This document shows, piece after piece, positions 17,413 through 25,410 of a stretch of 64,000 nt of DNA (its first letter is position 1; every line of letters starts with the position of its first letter). A program made the position numbers and the translations under genes. The stretch comes from Alkalibacillus almallahensis (GTDB lineage Bacteria; Bacillota; Bacilli; Bacillales; Alkalibacillaceae): assembly GCF_011761495.1 (NCBI RefSeq), contig NZ_JAASRU010000010.1:1-64000 (forward strand), given 5' to 3'. The notes under the pieces were generated by a model that had not been told where the DNA came from, searched no databases, and worked only from the letters and a program-made list of their open reading frames with translations.

Positions 17413-18441
17413 GTGATTTTAGCTTGGAAAGAAATAAAGAACAATAAAGCGAAGTTTTCTATAGTAGGGTCTATTATATTACTTATTAGTTTATTGACAT
17501 TTATCATATCGGGTTTAGCGAATGGGCTATCTCAGGATAACATGTCTTTGATAAAAAATTTCCCGGATGGAACGTTTTATATGGCCGAGGATTCTAATAA
17601 TTCCTACGCACAATCGCGTATAGATGAAAAGAAACAGATGCAGTTGTTAGAAAATGGAGAATACTCATTCGCATTTTCGCTTCAAATGGGAAATTTAAAG
17701 ATTGATTCAAATAAACAAAAAAACGTTTCACTCATGACTTATACTGATAACAAGTATTATCAAAATATAGATAATGGAGAGATTGTTCTCGACCACTCAT
17801 TAAAAAAGGAAGGGATAAAGGCTGGAGACCAGTTATCCTTCCGACAGTCTGAAAACAGTTTTGAAGTCGCCGGTTTTGTAGATGATGCGAGATTTAATCA
17901 TTCGCCAGTCGTATTAATCAACCAAAACGATTTTAATAACCTGTTTAGAACCCAAGCATTTCAGATCGTCTTTAGTCCTATCTTTAATAAAGACATTGAT
18001 GGTTTAAATGCATACAGTAATAGTGAATTTTTAAACACTATACCGAGCTACCAAGCAGAGCAAATGACTCTTAATATGATTGTATGGTTTTTAATAATTA
18101 TTAGTGGCATGTTATTTGCTATATTCTTTTATATGATGAATGTCCAGAAATTGGGAATGTATGGAATTCTTAAAGCCTTAGGTATTCGCACAAATACTCT
18201 ATATACCATGATATGGACTCAGATGGGGATAATTACAGTGAGTGCACTTATTAGTTCTGCATTATTGAGCCAAGTATTTCAATCCATAGCACCTACTTCT
18301 ATGCCATATAGTTTACCACTAACTTCAACTATACAACTATCAATCTTATTCATTGTCGTAGGATTTATGGGAGCTACTCTATCAGGAATTCAAATTAAAA
18401 GAATTGATCCATTACAAGCAATACAACAAGGGGAGGCTTAA
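17413..18441 (+). CDS. hrtB: Haem efflux ABC permease HrtB (FtsX-like)
   Basis: 343 residues from the GTG at 17413, placed 9 bases after GAGGG and giving the N-terminus MILAWKEIKNNK expected for HrtB. One membrane helix near the start (about 17-38), a large outside domain to about 220, then three helices (about 228-250, 275-297, 305-330), the MacB/FtsX topology. SYQAEQMTLNMIVWF corresponds to a stretch conserved in HrtB. With HrtA it expels haem from the membrane. It ends two bases before hrtA and is read from the HssR-controlled promoter region. Confidence 0.86.
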   Translation: MILAWKEIKNNKAKFSIVGSIILLISLLTFIISGLANGLSQDNMSLIKNFPDGTFYMAEDSNNSYAQSRIDEKKQMQLLENGEYSFAFSLQMGNLKIDSNKQKNVSLMTYTDNKYYQNIDNGEIVLDHSLKKEGIKAGDQLSFRQSENSFEVAGFVDDARFNHSPVVLINQNDFNNLFRTQAFQIVFSPIFNKDIDGLNAYSNSEFLNTIPSYQAEQMTLNMIVWFLIIISGMLFAIFFYMMNVQKLGMYGILKALGIRTNTLYTMIWTQMGIITVSALISSALLSQVFQSIAPTSMPYSLPLTSTIQLSILFIVVGFMGATLSGIQIKRIDPLQAIQQGEA

Positions 18442-18443
18442 CT

Positions 18444-19127
18444 ATGAGTCAATTACAATTAGAACAAGTGAGAAAATCATTTATGAACGGGGAAGTAGAA
18501 GAAGAAGTATTAAAAGGGGTTAACTTAACACTCAACAAAGGAGAAGTAACGGCACTGATAGGTTCTTCTGGCTCAGGAAAAAGTACAATCCTTTCAATAG
18601 CAGCAAGCCTTCAACCCTTATCAAAAGGACGCATCATATTCGACCATCAAAACTTAGTAGAATTAAAGCCTGAACAAATAAGAAAAATTAGAGCTCAGCA
18701 ATACGGTTTTGTTTTTCAACAATCTCATCTTGTTCCTTTTTTAACCGTCGAAGAACAACTTTCTTTAATGTTAGATATAGCCGAAGTAAAAGGAAGTAAA
18801 TACGATAAACAAATTGAAATAAAAAATGTATTAGAAAAAGTTGAAATGACTCATCGTCAAAGCGCCTACCCTGCTTCACTATCAGGTGGTGAGAAACAAC
18901 GAATAGCTGTGGCTCGTGCTATCATTCATAGACCAAAAGTACTTTTTGCGGATGAACCGACTGCAAGTCTAGATTCCAAAAAATCAAACGATATCATGCA
19001 ATTAATTCAAGAATTAACACACTCTTTAGAGATGATGACATTAATCGTTACACATGAAGAAGAGATGTTAGAGTATACAGACAGAGTGGTAAAAATGAGC
19101 GATGGAGAAATAATAACGGTTAACTAA
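18444..19127 (+). CDS. hrtA: Haem efflux ABC ATPase HrtA
   Basis: 227 residues, an ATPase of the MacB/LolD type: Walker A GSSGSGKST (40-48), Q loop VFQQSHL (90-96), signature LSGGEKQ (146-152), Walker B VLFADE (166-171), H loop THEEE (about 207). Start ATG is preceded by GGGGAGG, and only two bases separate it from hrtB. It powers HrtB. The set hssR-hssS-hrtB-hrtA in one direction differs from the divergent layout of Staphylococcus. No clear terminator directly follows; a strong promoter for another RNA starts at 19205. Confidence 0.88.
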   Translation: MSQLQLEQVRKSFMNGEVEEEVLKGVNLTLNKGEVTALIGSSGSGKSTILSIAASLQPLSKGRIIFDHQNLVELKPEQIRKIRAQQYGFVFQQSHLVPFLTVEEQLSLMLDIAEVKGSKYDKQIEIKNVLEKVEMTHRQSAYPASLSGGEKQRIAVARAIIHRPKVLFADEPTASLDSKKSNDIMQLIQELTHSLEMMTLIVTHEEEMLEYTDRVVKMSDGEIITVN

Positions 19128-19204
19128 TTAAACAATTTTTGATTATTTTCATCGTGAAGTTATCTTCGACTCATTATCAAAGGGTTCTTTCCATATATAA
19201 TATA

Positions 19205-19233
19205 TTGACAACTATACAAAGAAACAGTATATT
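19205..19233 (+). promoter_or_regulatory. Sigma-A promoter of antisense RNA
   Basis: Perfect -35 TTGACA (19205-19210), 17-base spacer, -10 TATATT (19228-19233). No protein gene follows on this strand until about 19.8 kb; the transcript would start near 19240 and meet the terminator at 19372-19403. Confidence 0.8.
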
Positions 19234-19282
19234 TTAATTAGATAAGAAAATACGTATACAACGTTCTAGACACGCATAAACT

Positions 19283-19313
19283 AAAAAAAGCAGGATGCTA
19301 CGAACATCCTGCT
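19283..19313 (-). terminator. Terminator of the toxin mRNA
   Basis: AGCAGGATG/CATCCTGCT stem (19289-19297 with 19305-19313), 7-base loop, then seven T residues on the minus strand (19289-19283). Confidence 0.85.
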
Positions 19314-19344
19314 GAGCAACCGAAACGTCACAAGGTGTAGGTTG

Positions 19345-19509
19345 TTATCTATCTATGGTGTTGTTATTCTGACTACCTTGCTTGGCAGAGCAAGGTAGTT
19401 TTTCTTTACCATCGCCTTTGATGATCATCAAAGGAATAATGGTAATGTGAGCATCAATGTTTATGGTGATTAGCACAAAGACTAACCCCACTGACATATG
19501 AACTCCCAT
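19345..19509 (-). CDS. Candidate type I toxin, 54-residue membrane peptide
   Basis: From ATG 19509, preceded at 6 bases by the very strong AAGGGGGG. The peptide has one hydrophobic segment (about residues 6-31: MSVGLVFVLITINIDAH and on) followed by a polar tail with KGDGKEK and an Asn/Gln-rich end. That is the general plan of Fst, TxpA and BsrG toxins, which damage membranes, although I see no direct sequence match to those families. A small hairpin (TGCGC/GGCGCA) stands just before the ribosome binding site. The mRNA runs from about 19585 to 19288 and its 5' end can pair with the sequence just before the terminator. Confidence 0.6.
   Translation of the reverse strand: MGVHMSVGLVFVLITINIDAHITIIPLMIIKGDGKEKLPCSAKQGSQNNNTIDR
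19372..19403 (+). terminator. Terminator of the antisense RNA
   Basis: Perfect 11-bp stem ACTACCTTGCT/AGCAAGGTAGT (19372-19382 with 19389-19399), loop TGGCAG, and a T5 tail on the plus strand. Confidence 0.85.
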
Positions 19510-19591
19510 AGGTATCCCCCCTTCCTGCGCCTTAGAAAAGCGCATCGAGGTTCAACCCACTACCTTGCTCCGTTTTCGGTTGCCTATCCCT

Positions 19592-19620
19592 ATTATACTA
19601 GCTTTACAGTTACTTTTGAA
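19592..19620 (-). promoter_or_regulatory. Promoter of the toxin mRNA
   Basis: -35 TTCAAA (19620-19615), 17-base spacer, -10 TATAAT (19597-19592) on the minus strand. Transcription should begin near 19585, so the mRNA starts with the bases that are complementary to its own 3' end. Confidence 0.75.
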
Positions 19621-19819
19621 TAAACATATAGATAGAGTTCAAAATGCCTTGCTATATTTTTCAAAGTTTATACCAAAGATTTCCGACCTTATTCTTTGGC
19701 TAAGAATTTAGGAATAGAACTCTTTAATGCGGATAAAATCTTGTGCCTATTATAGAGCCTGAAAATTTAAAACGATTATTATATCCATTGTATAGGATAG
19801 AGATTATCTACGGGTTTAT

Positions 19820-19850
19820 CTAGCAATGTTGGAGGAATCAACATTGCTAG
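19820..19850. repeat. 12-bp perfect hairpin with GAGGA in its loop
   Basis: CTAGCAATGTTG (19820-19831) and CAACATTGCTAG (19839-19850) are exact complements around the 7-base loop GAGGAAT. No T run follows. It lies just upstream of a membrane protein gene and exposes a ribosome-binding-like GAGGA, so it may control a leader or a TTG start at 19844. Confidence 0.65.
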
Positions 19851-19909
19851 TTAAAGAGTATAATAATTATATTCGAATCATGTCTACCTACAATGGAGGT
19901 GTGTTATTT

Positions 19910-20455
19910 ATGATTAATATCTTCATAGGATTTATCTTCGTCTTCTTCAAAACAAATTTGAGTTTTTTAGATGTCGGAATGACTTATTACATAACTAATT
20001 TAATTGGATATGTATCGATATATGTTGGAGTACAAGAATTGGAGAAAACAAATCAAAGACTTTTAAAGCTCAAACCCTATGTCATTGTTATGATGGCTCA
20101 TAGTATTATCTTTTTCTTGTTGAATATTACTGGTCATTCTCCATTAACGATGGGAATGTCAACTCCCCTTGAGACTTTTATAGCCTGGAGTGGGGCTATT
20201 TTAATTTTTGCGGGTATGTTTATGATATTTATTATTATTTTCGAGTTGATGGACGGTTTAACTGGTAAAAATAAGCTTTCATATAATTTAGTAAGTATTA
20301 TGATGTTTCTATTTATCTTAGCTTGTATAAGTGCTATCTTAAATTTCAGTTCAATGTTTTCAACTACTATTATGGTTGCCTTATTATTAGTAGAAGTTAT
20401 ATTTTTGATTAGCTATTACTACGTCTTTTTAGCAAGAAATGAAAAACAAAGTTAA
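19910..20455 (+). CDS. Membrane protein, about five helices
   Basis: 181 residues from ATG 19910, which follows GGAGGTG at 8 bases. Hydrophobic segments at about 2-14, 22-42, 60-80, 92-118 and 128-175. The first part (INIFIGFIFVFF, then ITNLIGYVSIYVGVQELEK) resembles small Bacillus membrane proteins of unknown role. The frame is open from 19826, and a TTG at 19844 after GGAGGA is a second possible start, lying in a hairpin. Not in an evident operon. Confidence 0.7.
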   Translation: MINIFIGFIFVFFKTNLSFLDVGMTYYITNLIGYVSIYVGVQELEKTNQRLLKLKPYVIVMMAHSIIFFLLNITGHSPLTMGMSTPLETFIAWSGAILIFAGMFMIFIIIFELMDGLTGKNKLSYNLVSIMMFLFILACISAILNFSSMFSTTIMVALLLVEVIFLISYYYVFLARNEKQS

Positions 20456-20647
20456 CCTTTATTTAGCTAGTGGTTGATTCTTTTGAACCTATTCCTCTTA
20501 GTTAGACAGTTTCGTCAATGTCATATACATTTGGTTCAAAATCAACTGTCCGACACTGTTCAATAATGAATCTTATACTTGGTTGACACCATCATTTTCT
20601 AGCTTTATATTGGTTATTAACGAATTTGGAAGAATAAGGAGATGAGT

Positions 20648-20866
20648 ATGATCTGGAAAGGGTTAGCAGGAATCATCTTTATAGTTATATTTGCCTTCAT
20701 ATCATGGAATAGTTCTAAATATTTATCAGAGGAATTTATGTACTTTATATTAGGGGTAATGGTCTTCGGTTTTGGATTCAAATTTATAAAAGACAATCAT
20801 CGCTTCTATGGCTACTCCATGATTGGAATTGCTGTGTTTTTTCTAGTTGCAACTGTACTTATATAA
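20648..20866 (+). CDS. Small membrane protein, about three helices
   Basis: 72 residues from the second ATG (20648), 6 bases after AAGGAG; the first ATG (20642) is too close to it. Hydrophobic segments at about 3-17, 28-42 and 53-70. Function unknown; similar in size and plan to many neighbours. Confidence 0.65.
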   Translation: MIWKGLAGIIFIVIFAFISWNSSKYLSEEFMYFILGVMVFGFGFKFIKDNHRFYGYSMIGIAVFFLVATVLI

Positions 20867-20973
20867 TGTAAAAATGCAAGGATTTAAAATGAGATAGGGC
20901 ATCATATCATTCTACTTTCACTATCTATTTTAAAAAGCTTACATCGTACATTCAATCACCTAACAACAGATAT

Positions 20974-21252
20974 TCATTCATTAGCTAAGTCCGATTTAGC
21001 ATGAACAAACACTGTTAAAGTTAAAAACAGACAAAAAGGTAAAGTAACAAAACCAAACGTTGCTTCTACGGCATCAAAAAAACTAATACCTTCATATACA
21101 TACCAATAGTATATAAAATAGCAAACGAAGCTAGTGAGCATAGTGATTATAGGAGTTAACCACCATATCTTACTTTTTAAATAGACTAGGGTCCCTGCTA
21201 ATAATGAAATTGTCGGAAACACTACGAATATTAATATAATGTACATTAACAT
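20974..21252 (-). CDS. Small membrane protein, possibly DUF2651-like
   Basis: 92 residues with three membrane segments (about 3-23, 30-51 and 64-85). The start LIFVVFPTISLLAGTLVYLKSKIWWLTPIIT reminds me of the YbeF/DUF2651 family of short Bacillus membrane proteins, which is a weak resemblance. ATG 21252 is 9 bases after AAGGG. Probably one transcript with neighbours is not obvious, as spacers are about 60 bases. Confidence 0.6.
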   Translation of the reverse strand: MLMYIILIFVVFPTISLLAGTLVYLKSKIWWLTPIITMLTSFVCYFIYYWYVYEGISFFDAVEATFGFVTLPFCLFLTLTVFVHAKSDLANE

Positions 21253-21316
21253 TACTCTCATCCCTTGTTGGAAAATTCTTTATACTCATTTTCTTGATAA
21301 TATACTATCAATGCTA

Positions 21317-21562
21317 TTAAATTATTTCGATCAAAGTCTTGACTCCAATAAAAATAAGCGAACTAAAACACAGCAAAACACCCAACACAATTAACAACCG
21401 CTTCTCAAGCGCATTGGCAATCAAAATAGTGCTCAAACCACAAACGAACGTTACCATCACAGTAACCCCAAATCCATAATCAATAAAAACGTAATAATAG
21501 GAAGCCAATCCGCCGATATACAACAGCCAATAGAAAATATGATAAGCCATTTTCCCCTTCAT
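21317..21562 (-). CDS. Small membrane protein
   Basis: 81 residues, three hydrophobic segments (about 8-25, 31-50, 55-78). The ATG at 21562 has only a distant GAGGGGA; an ATG four codons later is close to AAGGGG, so the exact start is open. Unknown function. Confidence 0.6.
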   Translation of the reverse strand: MKGKMAYHIFYWLLYIGGLASYYYVFIDYGFGVTVMVTFVCGLSTILIANALEKRLLIVLGVLLCFSSLIFIGVKTLIEII

Positions 21563-21629
21563 AGGAATACTCTTTCCCCTCTCGCAGCACAGTCATGTTC
21601 AATTCATTTGCAGGAAACACATTATAGGA

Positions 21630-22003
21630 TTAGTTTGTGTTTAAAATCTCTTTAAATCTAAAATCAGTTAACGGAAAAGGGTTCTCTTCCCAAAAATTAA
21701 CACTTCCTTCTTCCAAAACAGCAAACCGCGCTTTTTGTTCTAAATTAATTTGGTAACGATATAATAGCTTCCCATCTTGATCAAATAGTTCTAACTGATG
21801 GGTATAGTTATTGGACACCCGATATTTAAAATAATTCCAGTAAGGATTAGATGGCCTTTTAGGAATCTCTTGTGAAATCTGTTCAGCGACTCGTCTTGAC
21901 TGTGATTTCGTTAGCTCTTTTGAGGCGTCCTCTTCATAATTATAGCCACAACAACACTGACCAGCAATATGGGTGTCCATCCTTCTAACATTAAAGCATC
22001 CAT
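21630..22003 (-). pseudogene. Frameshifted protein: membrane anchor plus soluble domain
   Basis: From ATG 22003, with AAGGG 6 bases upstream, one frame gives MDALMLEGWTPILLVSVVVA, a membrane anchor followed by IIMKRTPQKS and a stop near 21913. The neighbouring frame then continues from KELTKSQSRRVAEQ to the stop at 21630, a soluble domain with LELFDQDGKLLYRYQINLEQ. One missing or extra base near 21920 would join them to about 124 residues. The gene follows the LD-carboxypeptidase gene by 14 bases, in one transcript. Read without the shift, the soluble frame begins inside the upstream gene without a ribosome binding site. Confidence 0.6.
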
Positions 22004-22017
22004 TACAACCCAACCCT

Positions 22018-23034
22018 TCAAGATTTAAACGTCTGCACCACTTGCCCTTTCCCATCACGAACATCTATTTCAGCATATGCCCCATTAACAAATGTGATTT
22101 GTGGTGGTAGATGGCCACAATCAATATCGTAAATAATCGGAATTCGCAGTTCATCAGCAAGCTCTTGGTAAATATCTTCAACTGTATAATTAGTGACAGG
22201 TGTATTCGCTGCACTTCGGCCAAACATAATACACTCACAATCATCAAACCACCCAGCTAATTTCATCTGTATCAGCGTCCGACGTAAATCAGTCGTCGGC
22301 AAATCACAGTTTTCAAAGAACCAAATAACAGATTCTCCTGGAATATGTTGTTCCTTAAACTGCTTCACATCTCCATATGGCGTCCCGATTAAATGTCTGA
22401 TCGTATCAACACACCCACCTAGTAGGCGTCCTTGAATCTTAACACTTCCCTTAGTCGTAGACTTCCAGTAAGTGTCCTCTGTCAAATTAAATATATGTGG
22501 TGTCGGGTTCTCAAAATCCCATTCTTTTTGATATTTTTCCGATGAATGCTGGAGAACTGATTCTCCTTTTTCGGTAGACAAAACAGATTCCCACATAGCC
22601 GTTGTCTCGTCAGAACAATCCCCTCGTAAATCAACTAGATTTGTTCCATGAGCCGTTGCGATACCTGTGTTTAGCGTTACAGCTAACAATAACAAACTAA
22701 TATCAGAATAGCCTAAGATCCATTTGTTCTGGATACGGTTAAAATCGATATACCCTAACGTCTCAGCAAGCAATTCTCCACCCCACGGCGGAATAATGAG
22801 ATCGACATCGTTATCAAGCATCATCGCATTAAATTCTTCCGCCCGTTTCTTAGCAGGTGCAGACTTTGCCTGATCTTGAGTCCATGGCGTGTCACCTGAT
22901 TTAATGCTATACCCCTTCTCTTCCATACGTTTAAAAGCTGAATGAAGCAACCCGTGCAATTCATTCGGCACCCCTGATGATGGTGCCGTCACGCCAATCG
23001 TCATACCTTTTTCTAAAAATGGATATTGGATCAT
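22018..23034 (-). CDS. LD-carboxypeptidase, S66 family (MccF-like)
   Basis: 338 residues. The S66 catalytic set is present: Ser 110 in GYSDIS (nucleophile), Glu 241 in FFENCD and His 308 in DCGHLPPQ. The family cleaves L,D-peptide bonds of cell wall tetrapeptides (LdcA) or detoxifies peptide-nucleotide antibiotics (MccF). The length and the E-N-C-D context point to the MccF-like branch, but this is a guess. ATG 23034 is preceded by GGAGGG at about 6 bases. Cytoplasmic, no signal peptide. It shares a transcript with the frameshifted gene downstream. Confidence 0.9.
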   Translation of the reverse strand: MIQYPFLEKGMTIGVTAPSSGVPNELHGLLHSAFKRMEEKGYSIKSGDTPWTQDQAKSAPAKKRAEEFNAMMLDNDVDLIIPPWGGELLAETLGYIDFNRIQNKWILGYSDISLLLLAVTLNTGIATAHGTNLVDLRGDCSDETTAMWESVLSTEKGESVLQHSSEKYQKEWDFENPTPHIFNLTEDTYWKSTTKGSVKIQGRLLGGCVDTIRHLIGTPYGDVKQFKEQHIPGESVIWFFENCDLPTTDLRRTLIQMKLAGWFDDCECIMFGRSAANTPVTNYTVEDIYQELADELRIPIIYDIDCGHLPPQITFVNGAYAEIDVRDGKGQVVQTFKS

Positions 23035-23109
23035 ATGTAACCCTCCGTTTGGATGTTAGCTTGATAGTTTATTTCGTTTTGAACATTCACGCAAAAATCA
23101 TACTCCAAC

Positions 23110-23565
23110 CTATTTTCCATTAATCCAATCCTCATACGACATCATGTCAAAATCAATATCCTTATCAATAGTCAGTGGCGTGATCAATTCTAATGAATTA
23201 CCATCGGGATCATTAAAGTACAGAGCGGCATGAGTTTGTGGGTTATTTGGTAGCACAATAGGCTGTTGCTCCGGCTCGAAACCAAAAGCTTTGCGAAGCG
23301 TAGCGCCACGTTCTTCCAACCAGTCTTTAGCCTTTAACAGGTCATCCAATTCTACATGAAAAGCAATATGTCTAAGCGATGGATGATAAGGCGTTTCGAC
23401 TTGAGATGATTCCCATAAACCAAGCCAGCTCTTACCCTTTTCGATCCAAAAAAATGTGACCGCTTCTCCTTGATGAGCTAATTCCAGCCCTAAACTTTGA
23501 TAAAACTTAATTGATTCAGCTATATCACTTACTGGTAAATGTGCTTCATAAATTCCTTTGATCAT
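23110..23565 (-). CDS. VOC-family protein (glyoxalase/dioxygenase fold)
   Basis: 151 residues with two beta-alpha-beta-beta-beta modules: YEAHLPVSDIAESIKFYQSLGLEL at the start, then RHIAFHVELDDLLKAKDWL, and ALYFNDPDGNSLELITP at the end. Metal ligands are likely His 9, His 67 region and Glu 126. Such proteins include fosfomycin and bleomycin resistance proteins and glyoxalases; no single type fits clearly. GGAGGTC precedes the ATG at 6 bases. Confidence 0.85.
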   Translation of the reverse strand: MIKGIYEAHLPVSDIAESIKFYQSLGLELAHQGEAVTFFWIEKGKSWLGLWESSQVETPYHPSLRHIAFHVELDDLLKAKDWLEERGATLRKAFGFEPEQQPIVLPNNPQTHAALYFNDPDGNSLELITPLTIDKDIDFDMMSYEDWINGK

Positions 23566-23677
23566 ATGTAGACCTCCGCTTTGTTTGATAGATATTATTG
23601 TTTGTTTAAATCAATTATTACTTAATGAATTGATAAAACGCCTTCACGCTTAATTTGTAAACCACTTAATCTATCAT

Positions 23678-24016
23678 TCAATTCACAGTTGACTCCAACG
23701 CTTCATTTTTAGCTTCCAAAATATACTCACTAAGGACAAACTCTCTACCACCATGTTGCTCATACCAGTCATTCACACGCTTAGCATGGTCACGGTCACT
23801 TCTCACTTTATCTTCTATTGCCAAATAGTCGTCATAACTATCATATTCCCAAATCGCAAACACCTCGACCGTGTCATCTTCATTCGCTTTCATCCAGCGA
23901 CCCACTAACCGAGCACCATGTTTCAATTGGTTGGGCAAGTTGGTTCGATTAAAATGATCGTTAAATGTTTCTACAAAGCTACTCTTAACAACGTATGATT
24001 TTCTTCGATAAAACAA
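23678..24016 (-). CDS. NIPSNAP-family protein
   Basis: 112 residues, a dimeric alpha-beta barrel type: YVVKSSFVETFNDHFNRTNLPNQLKHGARLVGRW, VEVFAIWEYDSYDDYLAIEDKVR are typical of NIPSNAP domains. Function is not established for bacterial members. It lies after the VOC gene on the same strand, about 110 bases away, and these two may act together on a small molecule, though this is only by neighbourhood. Confidence 0.75.
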   Translation of the reverse strand: MFYRRKSYVVKSSFVETFNDHFNRTNLPNQLKHGARLVGRWMKANEDDTVEVFAIWEYDSYDDYLAIEDKVRSDRDHAKRVNDWYEQHGGREFVLSEYILEAKNEALESTVN

Positions 24017-24193
24017 TCTCTCTCCTCCTTTTGTTCAAAAGCAATTATCTCTTATTAATCAATTTTCAGATAGAAGATAGGATTATCACCCAACCACCAA
24101 TTCAATCAACATTCGTATTTCCTTTTTAGTAACATAGGATAAAAGAAATTTTGTCTATTACTTCATTACACCTAAAGCTTTAACTGTTTCTAA

Positions 24194-24661
24194 TTAATTT
24201 TGGAATTTGCTTAAAACCCATTCAATAACACTGAATAACAAGATTATACTAATAGAAACGACCATCGACCCTACAATGCTAGCGTTTAATCTTTCGGAGT
24301 AGATGTCGAAAACATTAATATAGACAGTGAAAATTAAAATATGTACAGCCCACTCTATAATGGTTTTAGGTCCAAATTCTGATTTTTTATCGACTCCCTT
24401 CTTTCTATCTAAAGTCATTAATACTTCGCTTACTATTAGGACCACAACATTTAACGTAGTGAACCCTAGGAAATACCAAGAATTAGACCAGAAGTCAGAA
24501 AAGAATTTAAACTCTACGATTGGGAATATTGATAAGGTAAAAATAACCCCAAAAGTTAATGCAATTGGGACAGATATAAATAATACAAAAACCGCGAAAA
24601 CTAATAATACTGTTATAACCCAGCCGAAAATATCTGCATTCTTATTGTTTTCTTTGTTCAT
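24194..24661 (-). CDS. Membrane protein, possibly YrvL-like
   Basis: 155 residues with four long hydrophobic segments (about 11-30, 33-48, 62-83 and 100-150 in two parts). Size and topology recall the Bacillus YrvL regulatory membrane protein, but I see no decisive motif. The ATG at 24661 has the weak AAAGGCGC upstream. Confidence 0.55.
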   Translation of the reverse strand: MNKENNKNADIFGWVITVLLVFAVFVLFISVPIALTFGVIFTLSIFPIVEFKFFSDFWSNSWYFLGFTTLNVVVLIVSEVLMTLDRKKGVDKKSEFGPKTIIEWAVHILIFTVYINVFDIYSERLNASIVGSMVVSISIILLFSVIEWVLSKFQN

Positions 24662-24821
24662 AACAAGCGCCTTTCGAATGAAAAAATTACTCGAAACTTA
24701 CCGCAATTCATTCTCTCTTATGATGGTAGTTGACTGTGTTAATTCCTGATCTATTAAAAAGATAATTATCTCTTCAATTTAAACGAAACCATTACAAAAC
24801 TTCTTTATTAACATTTCTGCC

Positions 24822-25012
24822 TTATGACTTATCACGTATTAAGATACGTATAGCTTCTTTCATATCAACATCCTTATTGATATGATCTGGTGTCCAAGGA
24901 ATATAGACATCAGGTTTTATACCAGGATTAGTTACAGCTCCTAGATGATCTAGTGATTTTAACCTTGATGTTGGGTAGCCAAATTCGAATTTATCGTACC
25001 ATTTCTTAAACT
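24822..25012 (-). pseudogene. 3' fragment of an S41-type peptidase gene
   Basis: Minus-strand translation ends in GAVTNPGIKPDVYIPWTP, then DVDMKEAIRILI and a stop. A Gly-hydrophobic-Pro-Asp-x-Tyr-Ile-Pro segment followed by a short helix is the usual C-terminus of S41 (tail-specific) peptidases. Upstream the frame is closed by a TAG and no start exists, so only the tail is left. Confidence 0.5.
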
Positions 25013-25060
25013 ACTTTCAGCTATTCTATTCGTTGTATGTACTTAAAACTATGTATCTTC

Positions 25061-25342
25061 CTAATTCAAATTCATCATGACTAAACTCCACAAAATGAGG
25101 GCTAATAATAAAAATATTGAAATTGCAATTAAGAAGGAAAAATATATTAAATCAAATGTGCTAAAGTCATATTTTAACTTTAAAAAGCGCAAAAATAACA
25201 AAATGGCACAAAGCATTAGTGTTCCAGTTAACGTCAACCAAAGCAAACCAGGGCCAATCAAATTAGGACTCAGTGTAAAGTGTAGGATACCAGCAATAAA
25301 TAATACGATACTCATAATGATTGAGTTTCGCTGATTAAACAA
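25061..25342 (-). CDS. Small membrane protein, three helices
   Basis: 93 residues from a TTG at 25342, which follows GGGGAGATAATT; the longer frame to 25378 lacks a ribosome binding site. Three hydrophobic stretches (about 8-25, 30-52 and 64-90). Function unknown. Confidence 0.6.
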   Translation of the reverse strand: MFNQRNSIIMSIVLFIAGILHFTLSPNLIGPGLLWLTLTGTLMLCAILLFLRFLKLKYDFSTFDLIYFSFLIAISIFLLLALILWSLVMMNLN

Positions 25343-25410
25343 AATTATCTCCCCTTTAATGGCACCACTAAAAAACAATAACTATTTAGGTTTCTCTTTT
25401 AGCAGTATGA

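Larger units (their letters stand above)
19240..19404 (+). ncRNA. Candidate antitoxin RNA of a type I system
   Basis: A transcript of about 165 nt is predicted by the strong promoter at 19205-19233 and the T-tailed hairpin at 19372-19403. It is antisense to the 3' half of the minus-strand toxin mRNA (about 19289-19404, including the last 20 codons). The left arm of its terminator hairpin, ACTACCTTGCT, is repeated exactly at 19559-19569, that is, it can also pair with the 5' leader of the toxin mRNA. Convergent overlap at 3' ends is the plan of txpA/RatA, bsrG/SR4 and the Fst par loci. Ends are predictions only. Confidence 0.65.
19316..19583. other. 5'-3' complementarity and direct repeats of the toxin locus
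   Basis: In the minus-strand mRNA the first bases GCAACCGAAAACG (19583-19571) pair with CGTTTCGGTTGC (19327-19316) directly before the terminator (12 pairs, one bulge); CAAGG and CCTTG beside them can add five pairs. ACTACCTTGCT occurs at 19372-19382 and 19559-19569. Fold-back of mRNA ends is known from hok, and shared repeats from the Fst par locus. Confidence 0.7.
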
